From positions 1-64,000 of the forward strand of contig JAFXUJ010000010.1 in NCBI GenBank assembly GCA_017525025.1: 64,000 nucleotides of DNA. The letters are read 5' to 3'. Made by a program: the position numbers and the translations under genes. Shown here one piece after another: positions 1-8,135 of the stretch (positions are counted from its first letter, which is position 1; each line of letters opens with the position of its first letter). Below the pieces are notes generated by a model, which searched no databases, was not told the origin of the DNA, and saw only the letters and a list, made by a program, of their open reading frames with translations. Origin of the DNA: Elusimicrobiaceae bacterium. Lineage in GTDB: Bacteria > Elusimicrobiota > Elusimicrobia > Elusimicrobiales > Elusimicrobiaceae.

Positions 1-252
1 GGTCAGTTGTCTGGCAAACCCCTGTTCTTTGGTAATGCGCGATCCGTCCGTTAGGGTAATGGACGAGTTTAATTCACGCTGGATGTAGGTATAGATACCG
101 TTTTTACTGCCTTTGGTTCGGCCTTTGGGGTTACCGCTTTGACCGGGTTTGAATTGGGTTTTCTTGGGTGGCTTACCGTACCCTACTTCGTATTGTTTGG
201 GTGCGGTGGACTCCGCTTGCGCGGTTACTCCTTTTACTTCACTTTCGTTCAT
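1..252 (-). CDS. DUF5681 domain protein, N-terminal part (runs off window)
   Basis: Reading from ATG at 252 gives 84 codons that stay open to the window edge. The product carries the YGKPPKKTQFKPGQSGNPKG core followed by RTKGSKNG, which is the signature of DUF5681 proteins, common in phage and mobile-element contexts and of unknown biochemical role. The start is supported by AAGGAG about 6 nt upstream. It is divergent from the LexA-like gene at 454, so the two share a 200-bp control region. The C-terminus is not visible. Family call is from the motif; function is not inferred. Confidence 0.7.
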   Translation of the reverse strand, partial: MNESEVKGVTAQAESTAPKQYEVGYGKPPKKTQFKPGQSGNPKGRTKGSKNGIYTYIQRELNSSITLTDGSRITKEQGFARQLT

Positions 253-386
253 ATTACTGCTCCTTATGTTATGTTTTATTTGTTTCCGTCATATAGTTAT
301 CCCTCTTTATTTAGTTAATTTCTTTACCCTTATAGGCAAAGTCCGTACCGACTTATTTAAGCATATTTTCTATTTTATGTCAACTT

Positions 387-405
387 TTTCTATTTTTAAT
401 AGAAA
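387..405. promoter_or_regulatory. Candidate operator dyad next to the lexA-like promoter
   Basis: A perfect 8-bp inverted repeat, TTTCTATT-TTT-AATAGAAA, ends one base before the -35 of the repressor gene. A related TTTTCTATTTT string lies just upstream at about 366-376. Position and symmetry fit an autoregulatory operator for the LexA/S24-type repressor, but that is inference. Confidence 0.45.
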
Positions 406-434
406 TTGACTAAACGGGTAAAAAGAGTTATACT
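406..434 (+). promoter_or_regulatory. Sigma-70-type promoter of the lexA-like gene
   Basis: TTGACT at 406-411, a 17-bp spacer and TATACT at 429-434. It decides the start of the downstream gene: an in-frame TTG at 406 coincides with the -35, so translation must begin at the ATG at 454. Confidence 0.75.
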
Positions 435-453
435 GTTTGTATTGGAGAACACT

Positions 454-1038
454 ATGCTTTCGGCAAAACAAAAACAAATTTTAGAACTCGTCCAGCAGAA
501 CTCGCAAATCACTTTGGCAGAACTGGCTAAAGCGGTTGGCTTGAAATCGGTCAGCACCGTGCACGTGCATATCCGTAAACTGATTAAAGAGAACTTTTTG
601 GAGCGCAACGGGCATTCTCTGATTGCCACGCATAGGCCCGTGGATGAGTTTACCCCCATCCCCTTTTACGGTTTTGCCCAGTGCGGGGACACGGACATTT
701 TTGCCGAGGAAAACATTGTGGACTATGTGAATATGCCCACCAAGTTTTTGCCGACTCCCACGCAAGATTTGTTTTTTATTAAGGCCAAGGGTGATTCTAT
801 GGAGCCGTCTATCAGCGAGGGTGACCTGTTGATGTTCCGCAAGACTAATCAGTTACCTCCTGTAGGGAGCGTGGTATTGTGCCGGAAAGAAGATGGGCTT
901 AAAATCAAGCGGCTTGGCCAATATAACACCGAAAACGGCCCCGCCTACCGCTTGGTATCGGACAATAAGGCCAAATACGAGCCGTTCCCGGCGGACGAAT
1001 CCGTCCAAATTTTAGCCAAACTGGTACGCATGAATTAA
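454..1038 (+). CDS. LexA-like (S24 family) self-cleaving transcriptional repressor
   Basis: The 194-residue product has an N-terminal winged helix (about residues 1-60) and a C-terminal S24 peptidase domain. The cleavage site is Cys77-Gly78 in FAQCGD. The nucleophile is Ser115 in GDSMEP and the general base is the Lys at about 152 in LKIKRL. Family members repress target promoters and self-cleave when RecA filaments form. Start chosen at ATG 454, with GGAGA 6 nt upstream and the promoter at 406-434. It sits between a DUF5681 gene and a RhuM gene, so it may be a mobile-element repressor rather than the chromosomal LexA; the sequence alone does not decide this. Confidence 0.8.
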   Translation: MLSAKQKQILELVQQNSQITLAELAKAVGLKSVSTVHVHIRKLIKENFLERNGHSLIATHRPVDEFTPIPFYGFAQCGDTDIFAEENIVDYVNMPTKFLPTPTQDLFFIKAKGDSMEPSISEGDLLMFRKTNQLPPVGSVVLCRKEDGLKIKRLGQYNTENGPAYRLVSDNKAKYEPFPADESVQILAKLVRMN

Positions 1039-1047
1039 GGAGATTTT

Positions 1048-2067
1048 ATGCAAAAAGATTTACAATTTTTACTCTACACGACACCAAGCGAAGATATTAA
1101 GATCAACGCTGTCATTAAGGATGAAACACTGTGGCTAACGCAAAAAGCCATGGCATCACTATTTGGATGCTCTACAGACAACATTTCACTTCATTTGAAA
1201 AATATTTTTGACGAAGGCGAATTGGAGAAAAATTCAGTTACCGAGAAAATCTCGGCAACTGCCAGCGATGGTAAAAATTATCTAACCCAATTCTATAATC
1301 TTGATGCCATTATTTCCGTAGGTTACCGCGTCAACTCCGCGCGCGCAACCCAATTCCGTATTTGGGCGACCAAAGTGCTCAAAGAATACATCCAAAAAGG
1401 ATTTGTATTGGATGATGACCGTTTAAAACAAGGCACTACGGTATTTGGCAAGGACTATTTTAGAGAATTATTGGAACGCGTCCGTTCTATCCGCGCGAGC
1501 GAACGGCGCATGTGGCAACAGATTACTGATATTTTCCAAGAATGTAGTTTTGACTATGACAAAAACTCCAAAATTACCCAAGAGTTTTTCGCTACAGTCC
1601 AAAACAAGTTTCATTACGCGATTACGGGCCAAACTGCCGCAGAAATCGTCTATCATACGGCAGATAGTACCCAAGAGCATATGGGACTTAAAACATGGTC
1701 AGGTGCACCGGATAAACGCATTTTGAAGTCCGATGTGAGCATTGCTAAGAACTACCTTACCGAAGACCAAATACGCCGATTGGAACGTACGGTAACGGGT
1801 TATTTTGACTATATTGAAGATTTGATTGAACGCGAGAACACGTTTACTATGGAGCAATTTGCCGCCAGCGTAAACGAATTTTTGGCCTTTCGCAAATACC
1901 AAATCTTGCCGGACAAGGGGTCTATCAGCCACGAACAAGCCAAGGCGCATGCCGAAGCCGAGTACGACAAGTTTAATAAGAAACAAAAGATAGAATCCGA
2001 CTTTGACCGCGCCGTTAAAAAATTAACTGCAAAAGCGCAAAAACAAAATAAAAAAAGTAACAGGTAG
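1048..2067 (+). CDS. rhuM: RhuM family protein
   Basis: The 339-residue product matches the RhuM (Virulence_RhuM) family over its length. Visible features are an N-terminal DNA-binding-like segment with LWLTQKAMASLFGCS, the block NLDAIISVGYRVNSARATQFR, and a Lys-rich C-terminus. The family was named from a Salmonella pathogenicity-island gene and is widespread in mobile and defence-rich regions, but its biochemical role is unsettled. It starts 9 bp after the LexA-like stop, with AAGGAG before the ATG, so the two are probably one transcript. This placement suggests control by the self-cleaving repressor, which is inference. Confidence 0.8.
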   Translation: MQKDLQFLLYTTPSEDIKINAVIKDETLWLTQKAMASLFGCSTDNISLHLKNIFDEGELEKNSVTEKISATASDGKNYLTQFYNLDAIISVGYRVNSARATQFRIWATKVLKEYIQKGFVLDDDRLKQGTTVFGKDYFRELLERVRSIRASERRMWQQITDIFQECSFDYDKNSKITQEFFATVQNKFHYAITGQTAAEIVYHTADSTQEHMGLKTWSGAPDKRILKSDVSIAKNYLTEDQIRRLERTVTGYFDYIEDLIERENTFTMEQFAASVNEFLAFRKYQILPDKGSISHEQAKAHAEAEYDKFNKKQKIESDFDRAVKKLTAKAQKQNKKSNR

Positions 2068-2321
2068 ATTGTTCCCTACCGCTGCAGATATTTTCCCTGT
2101 TTTTTCCCTGTTATCTCTAATAGGGAATTTGGAGAACTATGGTAGCTATTTCTCTGAAGAGAAGGCTTATAGATACGAATCCGGGAAACTAGCAAAAGCG
2201 GCTCAATTTTCCCTAAGTTTGCCTGTTAATTGCCTGATAAGCAGGGAACTCTCACTACGCGTTCGGGCAATCTAAGATGCAAGCACAGTCACTTCAAGCT
2301 GACCGACCATTTAAAATAAAG
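2068..2321. other. Gene-poor stretch after rhuM
   Basis: This stretch holds one short TTG-initiated open frame (2069-2275, 68 codons) with no Shine-Dalgarno and no recognisable domain. Several GGGAA/TTCCC strings recur in both orientations. I see no tRNA, att repeat or transposase remnant. It may be eroded mobile DNA at the edge of the lexA-like/rhuM patch. Confidence 0.3.
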
Positions 2322-2346
2322 AAACTGCCTTGTGGGCAGTTTTTTT
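2322..2346 (+). terminator. Rho-independent terminator after rhuM
   Basis: Stem AACTGCC / GGGCAGTT (one G:T pair) with a 4-nt loop, followed by seven T residues. It ends the lexA-like/rhuM transcript. Confidence 0.8.
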
Positions 2347-2383
2347 ATTTCTCTCCTTAATCAAACTGCTCCAAAGCAATTTG

Positions 2384-2442
2384 GGCCCACCCGGTTTGTA
2401 GGTCTTTTGACCCTTGTTATGTAAGTTCATGTAATCAATACT
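2384..2442 (+). promoter_or_regulatory. Shared exported-protein promoter, copy a
   Basis: GGCCCA (2384-2389), 9 bp, then TAGGTC-TTTT-GACCC (2399-2413), which abuts a -35 TTGTTA (2414-2419). A 17-bp spacer leads to AATACT (2437-2442). The same arrangement is found before four other exported-protein genes (near 26494, 32460, 36440 and 42790). The -10 is only fair. Confidence 0.55.
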
Positions 2443-2459
2443 TAAAGAGAGAGTATTTT

Positions 2460-4700
2460 ATGCACTTGCGAAATATTTGGGCAATTATTATTTTAAGTTT
2501 ATGTATGGTTCCTGCGTTCGGTCAAGGGGCTCTCATTAAAGGGCTGGAACAAGCCCGAACTATTGCCTCGCTTACAGAGCGGATTGCTTATTTGCGCAAT
2601 TTGAACCCCACCGTTCCGATAAGCACCATTAAAAGCGCGGCCAAGGGTTTAACTGTTGTATCAACTTCGTCTAAACTACCCAATTTATCTACACCTCCGG
2701 TACCGACTTCCGCGCTCACCAGTAAAATACCAATGCCCCCTCCCAGCCAAGATTTGTCGGCACTATCTCCGGTTCGAAGAACCCCACAGGAGTGGTTGAC
2801 TAGGTACACGGAAAATCCCGAAGAATTTCGAGCCGGGACTTCTATGTACCATGCATTTAAATATCAATTCAGCCGAGTAAAATCGGGGAAGGATGTAGAT
2901 GAATATTCTTTGAAGATGGCGCAAATTTATCGGGAAAATACTAAACAATTTAAATCGCCGGAAGATTGGCTAAAAGAATATGAGGAACATCCCGAACAGT
3001 TTGCATACGAAACCCCTCTGTATCTTGCCTTCTTGAGAATAACAAGACGCGTGGAAGCCACACGGGCCGCGGGGAAAGAAGTGGACGATGCTTCGTTGAA
3101 AATCTATCATATTTATCGGGAAAATACCAGGCAAAACAAATCACCAGAGGCATGGCTAGAAGAATATGAGAAACATCCCGAACAACTTACACAAGGGACG
3201 GTCATGTACCAGGCTTTTGCGGACAAAACCTATCGAGTAGAAACCGCTCAAAAAGAAGGAAAACCCGTAGATGAATTTTCACTACGGATGGCGCAAATTT
3301 TCCGAGAAAATACCAGACAGTTAAACACTCCGGAAAAATGGTTGCAGCGGTACGCAGAGAATCCTGAACAATTTTTCCATGGCAGCGCGATGTATAGAGC
3401 ATTTCAATACCAACGTATCCGCGTAAGAGAAGCGCAAGCCGCCGGGGAAGAAGTAAGTGAAGCTGCGTTACAAATGGCACAAATCTACGAAGAAAATACC
3501 AAGCGAGTAAAAACTCCGGTAGAGTGGTTGGAGGAATATGCAAAACACCCCGAGCAATTGGTACCCCAAACCGCTATGTACTCTGCATTTCGGGATCAAA
3601 ACCGTCGGGTAAAAACCATACAAGCCGCCGGGAAAGAAGTGGATGAATTTTCTTTAAAGATGGCACAAATCTACCAGGAAAATATCAGCCATCCTGACAC
3701 GCTGCCGGAAGTATATAACATGCTTTTAACTTACCTGCGGACCAATCGCGCATATCCGCTATCCAGATCCGTAGAATATCAAAAGGTCCGTGTACGTTTT
3801 CGCAACAAATCTCTGGTAGAAATCAAGGCCAATCCCGATTTGTACAAATTATATCGGTTAGATCAACTGGCCCGGGCTGTGCGCCGCGGTGAAAAACCGT
3901 GGGAAGTATTTGACCAAGATAACCCGCTACGGCGCAAACGCCGGGGCGAACAACAAGGAGAGGAATCCCCCAAAGAGCTGGAAGAAGCATATACGCAACT
4001 CTCCCAAGATGAACAACAAGTGTTGCGCCAAACCGAAGAATATTACGACCAGTTATGGCAAAATTATCCGGTCTGGTTTGAAGAAAATAAAGGCAACATC
4101 ATCTTTACCCGGCTGACCACAGCCGCTTTTGATCTACTTAACAAACAAGTAGCGGCCGGACGTTCCAGCGAGGAAATAATAAGCACCCTGGATATGCTGC
4201 AACAATTGTCGTTAGGTAATGTAGGAGACGGGGTATTTAACCGGGTCATTTATCGGGGCAATAATGCCACGCTGACACCGCGTGCGGAGGATTTCCATTT
4301 GGTAATTGAAGAACAAGGTCTCCCATCACTACCCCATATACGACAAATGTTCCCCCAAGAGGTACCCCACGTATACTTTAAGTTTATGGACGGAAAAATC
4401 TCCGTCATGGGGCTTACAACCGGCGTAACGCCGCAGGACATTGAGACAGCTATTGATACATTGCTAGAACATATCTCCCAGAATGCCCAAGTCTCCAATG
4501 CTAGTGACGGCTGGAGAATCCGCATGGGTAAGCATGAAATGAGTGACAAACCACATATTCACTTTGAATTTGTGGACGGAGAAGAAGGAATGGACCTCTC
4601 TTACGTACTGCGGCTAGATGTACGCGGAGTTATCCCCGAAGAAAAAAACGCCCGCAAAAAAACTTTTGAGTACCTCTTCGGCAAATATATAGAGCGGTAA
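2460..4700 (+). CDS. Exported repeat protein, five tandem ~62-residue repeats
   Basis: The 746-residue product has a signal peptide (cleavage near Ala19-Phe-Gly-Gln) and a Pro/Ser-rich linker to residue 107. Five tandem repeats follow (residues 108-413), the first 58 and the rest 62 residues long. Each carries the pattern (S/T)PxxWLxxY, then NPEQ or HPEQ, a MYxAF block, and a Gln-Ile-Tyr-x-Glu-Asn block near the end. The remaining ~330 residues are charged and include a DEQQVLRQTEEYYDQLW segment. The repeats look helical, in the manner of solenoid repeats, but I recognise no named family. It has its own promoter (2384-2442) and terminator (4721-4748). Probably lineage-specific; function unknown. 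Confidence 0.8.
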   Translation: MHLRNIWAIIILSLCMVPAFGQGALIKGLEQARTIASLTERIAYLRNLNPTVPISTIKSAAKGLTVVSTSSKLPNLSTPPVPTSALTSKIPMPPPSQDLSALSPVRRTPQEWLTRYTENPEEFRAGTSMYHAFKYQFSRVKSGKDVDEYSLKMAQIYRENTKQFKSPEDWLKEYEEHPEQFAYETPLYLAFLRITRRVEATRAAGKEVDDASLKIYHIYRENTRQNKSPEAWLEEYEKHPEQLTQGTVMYQAFADKTYRVETAQKEGKPVDEFSLRMAQIFRENTRQLNTPEKWLQRYAENPEQFFHGSAMYRAFQYQRIRVREAQAAGEEVSEAALQMAQIYEENTKRVKTPVEWLEEYAKHPEQLVPQTAMYSAFRDQNRRVKTIQAAGKEVDEFSLKMAQIYQENISHPDTLPEVYNMLLTYLRTNRAYPLSRSVEYQKVRVRFRNKSLVEIKANPDLYKLYRLDQLARAVRRGEKPWEVFDQDNPLRRKRRGEQQGEESPKELEEAYTQLSQDEQQVLRQTEEYYDQLWQNYPVWFEENKGNIIFTRLTTAAFDLLNKQVAAGRSSEEIISTLDMLQQLSLGNVGDGVFNRVIYRGNNATLTPRAEDFHLVIEEQGLPSLPHIRQMFPQEVPHVYFKFMDGKISVMGLTTGVTPQDIETAIDTLLEHISQNAQVSNASDGWRIRMGKHEMSDKPHIHFEFVDGEEGMDLSYVLRLDVRGVIPEEKNARKKTFEYLFGKYIER

Positions 4701-4720
4701 ATAAACAATGACTTTCATTT

Positions 4721-4748
4721 AAAAGCCCACCTGTACGGTGGGTTTTTT
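4721..4748. terminator. Terminator between converging transcripts
   Basis: AAAGCCCACC / GGTGGGTTT with a short loop and a T tract on the plus strand. It lies between the repeat-protein stop (4700) and the end of the minus-strand polyketide cluster (4769). The A run on the plus strand also supports use from the minus side. Confidence 0.75.
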
Positions 4749-4768
4749 AAGAAATTGAAAAATTTGCT

Positions 4769-5902
4769 TTACCAATCGCTATCTTTACCCATGGAATTGG
4801 TGGGCAATGTAGCCCCAAACGTAAAAGAACGTGGCATTTCGTGTGAAGATAAGTGTTGCATCAAATACGCACGAAGTTGGGGCAAAATTTTTTCATCACA
4901 GGTAGCTTGCAACACAACAAAAGCCTTTAACCGTTTACCTTCGTCCGGGCGCATCAACCGTACCCGACAAGCCTGCACCGCCGGATGCTCTTGTAACACT
5001 TTTTCTACCCGGTTCAGCGACACATTTACCCCGGCCACTTGGACAATACGGTCCATGCGTTTTAATGGAAAAATGCCGCGCGGTGGAACGAATTGCACCT
5101 TATCGGGGAAAGGTAACCACCCCTCAATTCCTTGTCGGCGGATTTTGGGCATTTCCACGTCATTAGATACTTCCCAAAAATCATTGATTTGGAACGGTTC
5201 CTCTTCACTATAGCGAACGCCTATTCCCCCCGTGTCCGTCGCGCCATATAGCTCAACTACCCGTTCCGCCCCGGCTTGTTTGAGCCGTTTGAACAACCCT
5301 TTTGGGCACGGTGCGGTAGACGTAACCGCTGTAACACCTGCCGGGAATGTATTACCCGCTTTTAAAAAATATTCCCAAAATAACGGAAATCCCGCAAGCA
5401 CATCTCCCGCTTGCAAAAGGGTTTTCCACGGTTGTACCGGTAGTGGTGGTAACGAAATGGCCGGTATTTTATACACACACGGAAAAAACCCCGCAAACGA
5501 AAGACCATATAAATGCTGACGGGGAGTGAGCGTAATTAGTCGCTTAGCGTTTTTAAAATGACGGCCGACACTTTTCCCCTCAATATTCATCATTTCTTGT
5601 GTATGTAAAATCAATTTCGGCGTGCCCGTACTGCCGGAAGTAGACAAATAAACAAATTGGTTTTTTTGATACGCTTGATAGGCCTGAGAAATAAGCGACT
5701 GCAAGGAAGTAAACGAAACAGGTTTAAAACTAAAAAACAGCCCTACTTGTTTGGTGGCTTGATTTAACACTTCTTGCGGAATTTGCTGCAAATTTAATTC
5801 TCCTGCCGTATCAAAAAAAGCAAAGGTATCCCGCCGCTCTTTAACCAGCTCCGTGGAAAAAATATCCTGGACAATCCACCCGATTTGCTCAAGAGAAAAC
5901 AT
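4769..5902 (-). CDS. AMP-dependent acyl/aryl-acid ligase of the APE-like cluster
   Basis: The 377-residue product has the P-loop STSGSTGTPK of adenylate-forming enzymes, the VELYGATDTGG A5-type motif, an LKRMDRIVQVAG hinge, and a C-terminal Lys in NSMGKDSDW. In aryl polyene pathways such a ligase activates the aromatic starter acid and loads it onto an ACP. At 377 residues it is shorter than stand-alone acyl-CoA ligases, as expected for this subtype. Start taken at ATG 5902, 14 nt inside the upstream gene and preceded by GGAGGG; an ATG at 5956 has no such support. Last gene of the cluster. The substrate is not readable; an aromatic acid is inferred from context. Confidence 0.75.
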   Translation of the reverse strand: MFSLEQIGWIVQDIFSTELVKERRDTFAFFDTAGELNLQQIPQEVLNQATKQVGLFFSFKPVSFTSLQSLISQAYQAYQKNQFVYLSTSGSTGTPKLILHTQEMMNIEGKSVGRHFKNAKRLITLTPRQHLYGLSFAGFFPCVYKIPAISLPPLPVQPWKTLLQAGDVLAGFPLFWEYFLKAGNTFPAGVTAVTSTAPCPKGLFKRLKQAGAERVVELYGATDTGGIGVRYSEEEPFQINDFWEVSNDVEMPKIRRQGIEGWLPFPDKVQFVPPRGIFPLKRMDRIVQVAGVNVSLNRVEKVLQEHPAVQACRVRLMRPDEGKRLKAFVVLQATCDEKILPQLRAYLMQHLSSHEMPRSFTFGATLPTNSMGKDSDW

Positions 5903-6683
5903 ACGGTTTTCCCTCCATTTCCAAGCGGGTACCGGCAAATTGTTCTTGCAACGCAAATGGTTTTCCCTCTTGCAAATAATTAGCTAATAACAACATACTG
6001 TGTGCACAAGAATGAACCGGCAAAAGAGGGTGGCTTTGGTGATGTATATCTGCCGTATTGGTAAGCGAAATGCCTTCTAAAACAAACCGGGTAGCGGGCG
6101 TAGGCGTTGCGCTTACCACAAAAGCTCCGGCCAACCGCGTAGCCGGTAAATGCGGCTGATAAATATAAGGATCAAAAAGGTGGGGATCTTTTTGTAGCAC
6201 TTCCGTTAAAAGCGGGTTGATATCTTCCGTAATGGCTACTAATACTTGCTTACACATATGCTTTTCCAAAAATTGTTGTGCCGTGAGTAAAGCTGCCGCA
6301 AAAGAGGCATCCAACTGCCCCGTTACCACACACGGGCCGTGAATACCCAAAAACATGGAAAGAAAAAGAGCGGTAGAATTGTGTACAGAACTGGCAAATG
6401 CCGTCGGGGAGGACAATTCGTCCCCGTCTTCCACAATGCTATCCATAAATTTGAGGGTGCTTTCCAAGGCACCCGCCCCCATCGCCAGACTAATACCAAA
6501 ATCTGCCCGGGCCACATCTGTAACGTTAGCCTCTTTCAAAGCCCGGAATGCACACAACAATACATTTTTTGAAATTTGTTCGGCCCGTCGTAATTTACGG
6601 ACTTCCACAAAAGAAGCAAAATCTTCCGTAGCGGCATTCCCGCATAAATAAGAAAATCCGTTTATAAATAATTTAGGCAGCAT
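5889..6683 (-). CDS. Ketosynthase-like chain-length factor (no active-site Cys)
   Basis: The 264-residue product has a beta-ketoacyl-synthase N-terminal-like fold (SSPTAFASSVHNSTA and HGPCVVTGQLDASFAAAL). The nucleophilic Cys position of true ketosynthases (as in VTACASG) reads GQLDASF here, so it cannot condense. That is typical of the chain-length-factor partner in APE systems, which forms a heterodimer with an active ketosynthase; the active partner is probably the upstream gene at 6673-7872. Start at ATG 6683 overlaps the upstream stop by 11 nt, which indicates translational coupling and supports 1:1 pairing. Chain-length role is inferred from the family. Confidence 0.72.
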   Translation of the reverse strand: MLPKLFINGFSYLCGNAATEDFASFVEVRKLRRAEQISKNVLLCAFRALKEANVTDVARADFGISLAMGAGALESTLKFMDSIVEDGDELSSPTAFASSVHNSTALFLSMFLGIHGPCVVTGQLDASFAAALLTAQQFLEKHMCKQVLVAITEDINPLLTEVLQKDPHLFDPYIYQPHLPATRLAGAFVVSATPTPATRFVLEGISLTNTADIHHQSHPLLPVHSCAHSMLLLANYLQEGKPFALQEQFAGTRLEMEGKPYVFS

Positions 6684-7872
6684 TACTCGCCCCCAATACA
6701 ATCGCCGCATTACACCCTCCGAAAGCGAGCGAATCCGATACCGCAAAATGTTTTGTAATCGCGCTTTGCTGCGTAGTAGGCACTAACTGCAGTTGCTCAT
6801 CCGGCGTAGTAAAACCAACAGTAGCCGGCAAAATTCGCTTATTTAACGCTTGTAAGGTAAGCACGGCTTCTATGGCTCCGGCCGCTCCTAAAGTATGCCC
6901 TGTAACGCTTTTGGAACCCCAAACGGGCACTTGCGGGAGTAACGCGTTAAAAGCAATAGATTCTGCACTGTCGTTCGCTTGGCTGGCCGTGCCGTGGGCG
7001 TTAATAAAAGCAATTTCTTCAGGCTCTTTTGCAGCTTCCCGTAAAGCAAAAGCCAACGCTTTTTGTAATCCGGTGCCTTTGGGATCCGGCGCCGTCGGGT
7101 GGAATCCATCACAACAATTTCCATATCCCAACACATACCCTTGGCAAGGCAAATGAAATTTTTCAGCCGTCTGCGCATTTACCAATAATAAAGCGGCTGC
7201 CCCCTCCCCGATGTTAATGCCTGTACGGGTTTTGCAAAACGGACGGCATCTTTCCAGTGTGGCTACTAACAAACGGATGAAACCGTCATAAGGACTCTCG
7301 GTCAGTTCATCGGTCCCTCCGCATAAAACCACATCACACAAATCGGTTTGTATCCAATTTTTGGCTAAGCCGATGGCGTCCGTGCCGCTTGCACAAGCCG
7401 TTACCACTGTTTGAAAAGGCCCCGTAAACCCAAAATAGCGGCTAACCCATTGGGCTAAAGGAGTAGCTAAGTAATTTTTAAGTCCGGCAATATCTTGAGA
7501 AGTTAAGGCGTTTTTTTTCCAGTGTTTATATATCTCAAAGCAGTGAAACGAAGGATGAACGGAAGAACCGATAATTACCCCCACCCGTTTGGGGTTAAGT
7601 TGCTGGGGTGTAATCCCGGCTTGTTTAAAGGCTTCCAACGCCGCACGAATGAAGAAAAATTGGCTGAAAGTTTGATCGGCCGGTTTTTGGGCACAAACAT
7701 CCGGGCTTACCAAAAACACCGGGTATTTAGTCGTATATGTACTGTGTACTCGCCCGGCAGGTAGCACAAAACGAGAGGTTCCACGTAACGCGCCTTCAAA
7801 CACCTCGCCTACCGTGTTACCACAAGCTCCTATACACCCCATACCGGCTACGGATACTTTATTGGAAATCAT
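6673..7872 (-). CDS. Beta-ketoacyl-ACP synthase, active (APE-type)
   Basis: The 399-residue product has the complete thiolase-fold triad: Cys in TACASGTDAI, His in NAHGTASQAND, and His in KSVTGHTLGAAGA. It catalyses decarboxylative condensation of malonyl-ACP with the growing acyl-ACP. It overlaps the ACP gene upstream by one base and the chain-length factor downstream by 11 nt, so it is probably the catalytic half of a ketosynthase:chain-length-factor pair. A FabF-like fatty-acid role is possible, but the neighbourhood favours polyene synthesis. Confidence 0.82.
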   Translation of the reverse strand: MISNKVSVAGMGCIGACGNTVGEVFEGALRGTSRFVLPAGRVHSTYTTKYPVFLVSPDVCAQKPADQTFSQFFFIRAALEAFKQAGITPQQLNPKRVGVIIGSSVHPSFHCFEIYKHWKKNALTSQDIAGLKNYLATPLAQWVSRYFGFTGPFQTVVTACASGTDAIGLAKNWIQTDLCDVVLCGGTDELTESPYDGFIRLLVATLERCRPFCKTRTGINIGEGAAALLLVNAQTAEKFHLPCQGYVLGYGNCCDGFHPTAPDPKGTGLQKALAFALREAAKEPEEIAFINAHGTASQANDSAESIAFNALLPQVPVWGSKSVTGHTLGAAGAIEAVLTLQALNKRILPATVGFTTPDEQLQLVPTTQQSAITKHFAVSDSLAFGGCNAAIVLGASNAA

Positions 7873-8135
7873 TATTTTTTTCGATTTTGTTCAATATAGT
7901 CCGCTAAAGTGCCCAAGGTTTTAAATACTTCCCGACCTTGTTGCATATTTTCAATTAAAATGCCGTACTTTTTCTGTAACAACATGATAAGTTCCACAGC
8001 GTCTAAACTATCCAGACACAACCCGGTGTTTCCGAAGATAGCATCTTCAGCACCAAAACCGGAAATATCATTACCGCCTAAATCAATGTTTTCGGCAATA
8101 AGTGTTTTTATTTCATCTATTGTTTGTTGTTGCAT
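7872..8135 (-). CDS. Acyl carrier protein 1 of the APE-like cluster
   Basis: The 87-residue product has the phosphopantetheine attachment motif LDSLDAVEL, in which Ser carries the 4'-phosphopantetheine arm. Three in-frame ATGs lie at 8153, 8141 and 8135. The last is preferred because GGTGGA lies 6 nt before it; for the other two the spacing is poor. It overlaps the acyltransferase upstream by 23 nt. It carries intermediates between the synthases, reductase and dehydratases of the same cluster. Confidence 0.82.
   Translation of the reverse strand: MQQQTIDEIKTLIAENIDLGGNDISGFGAEDAIFGNTGLCLDSLDAVELIMLLQKKYGILIENMQQGREVFKTLGTLADYIEQNRKK

Noticed and set aside
2069-2275. 68-codon frame after rhuM as a gene
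   Set aside because: TTG start, no ribosome site, no domain, low-complexity DNA.
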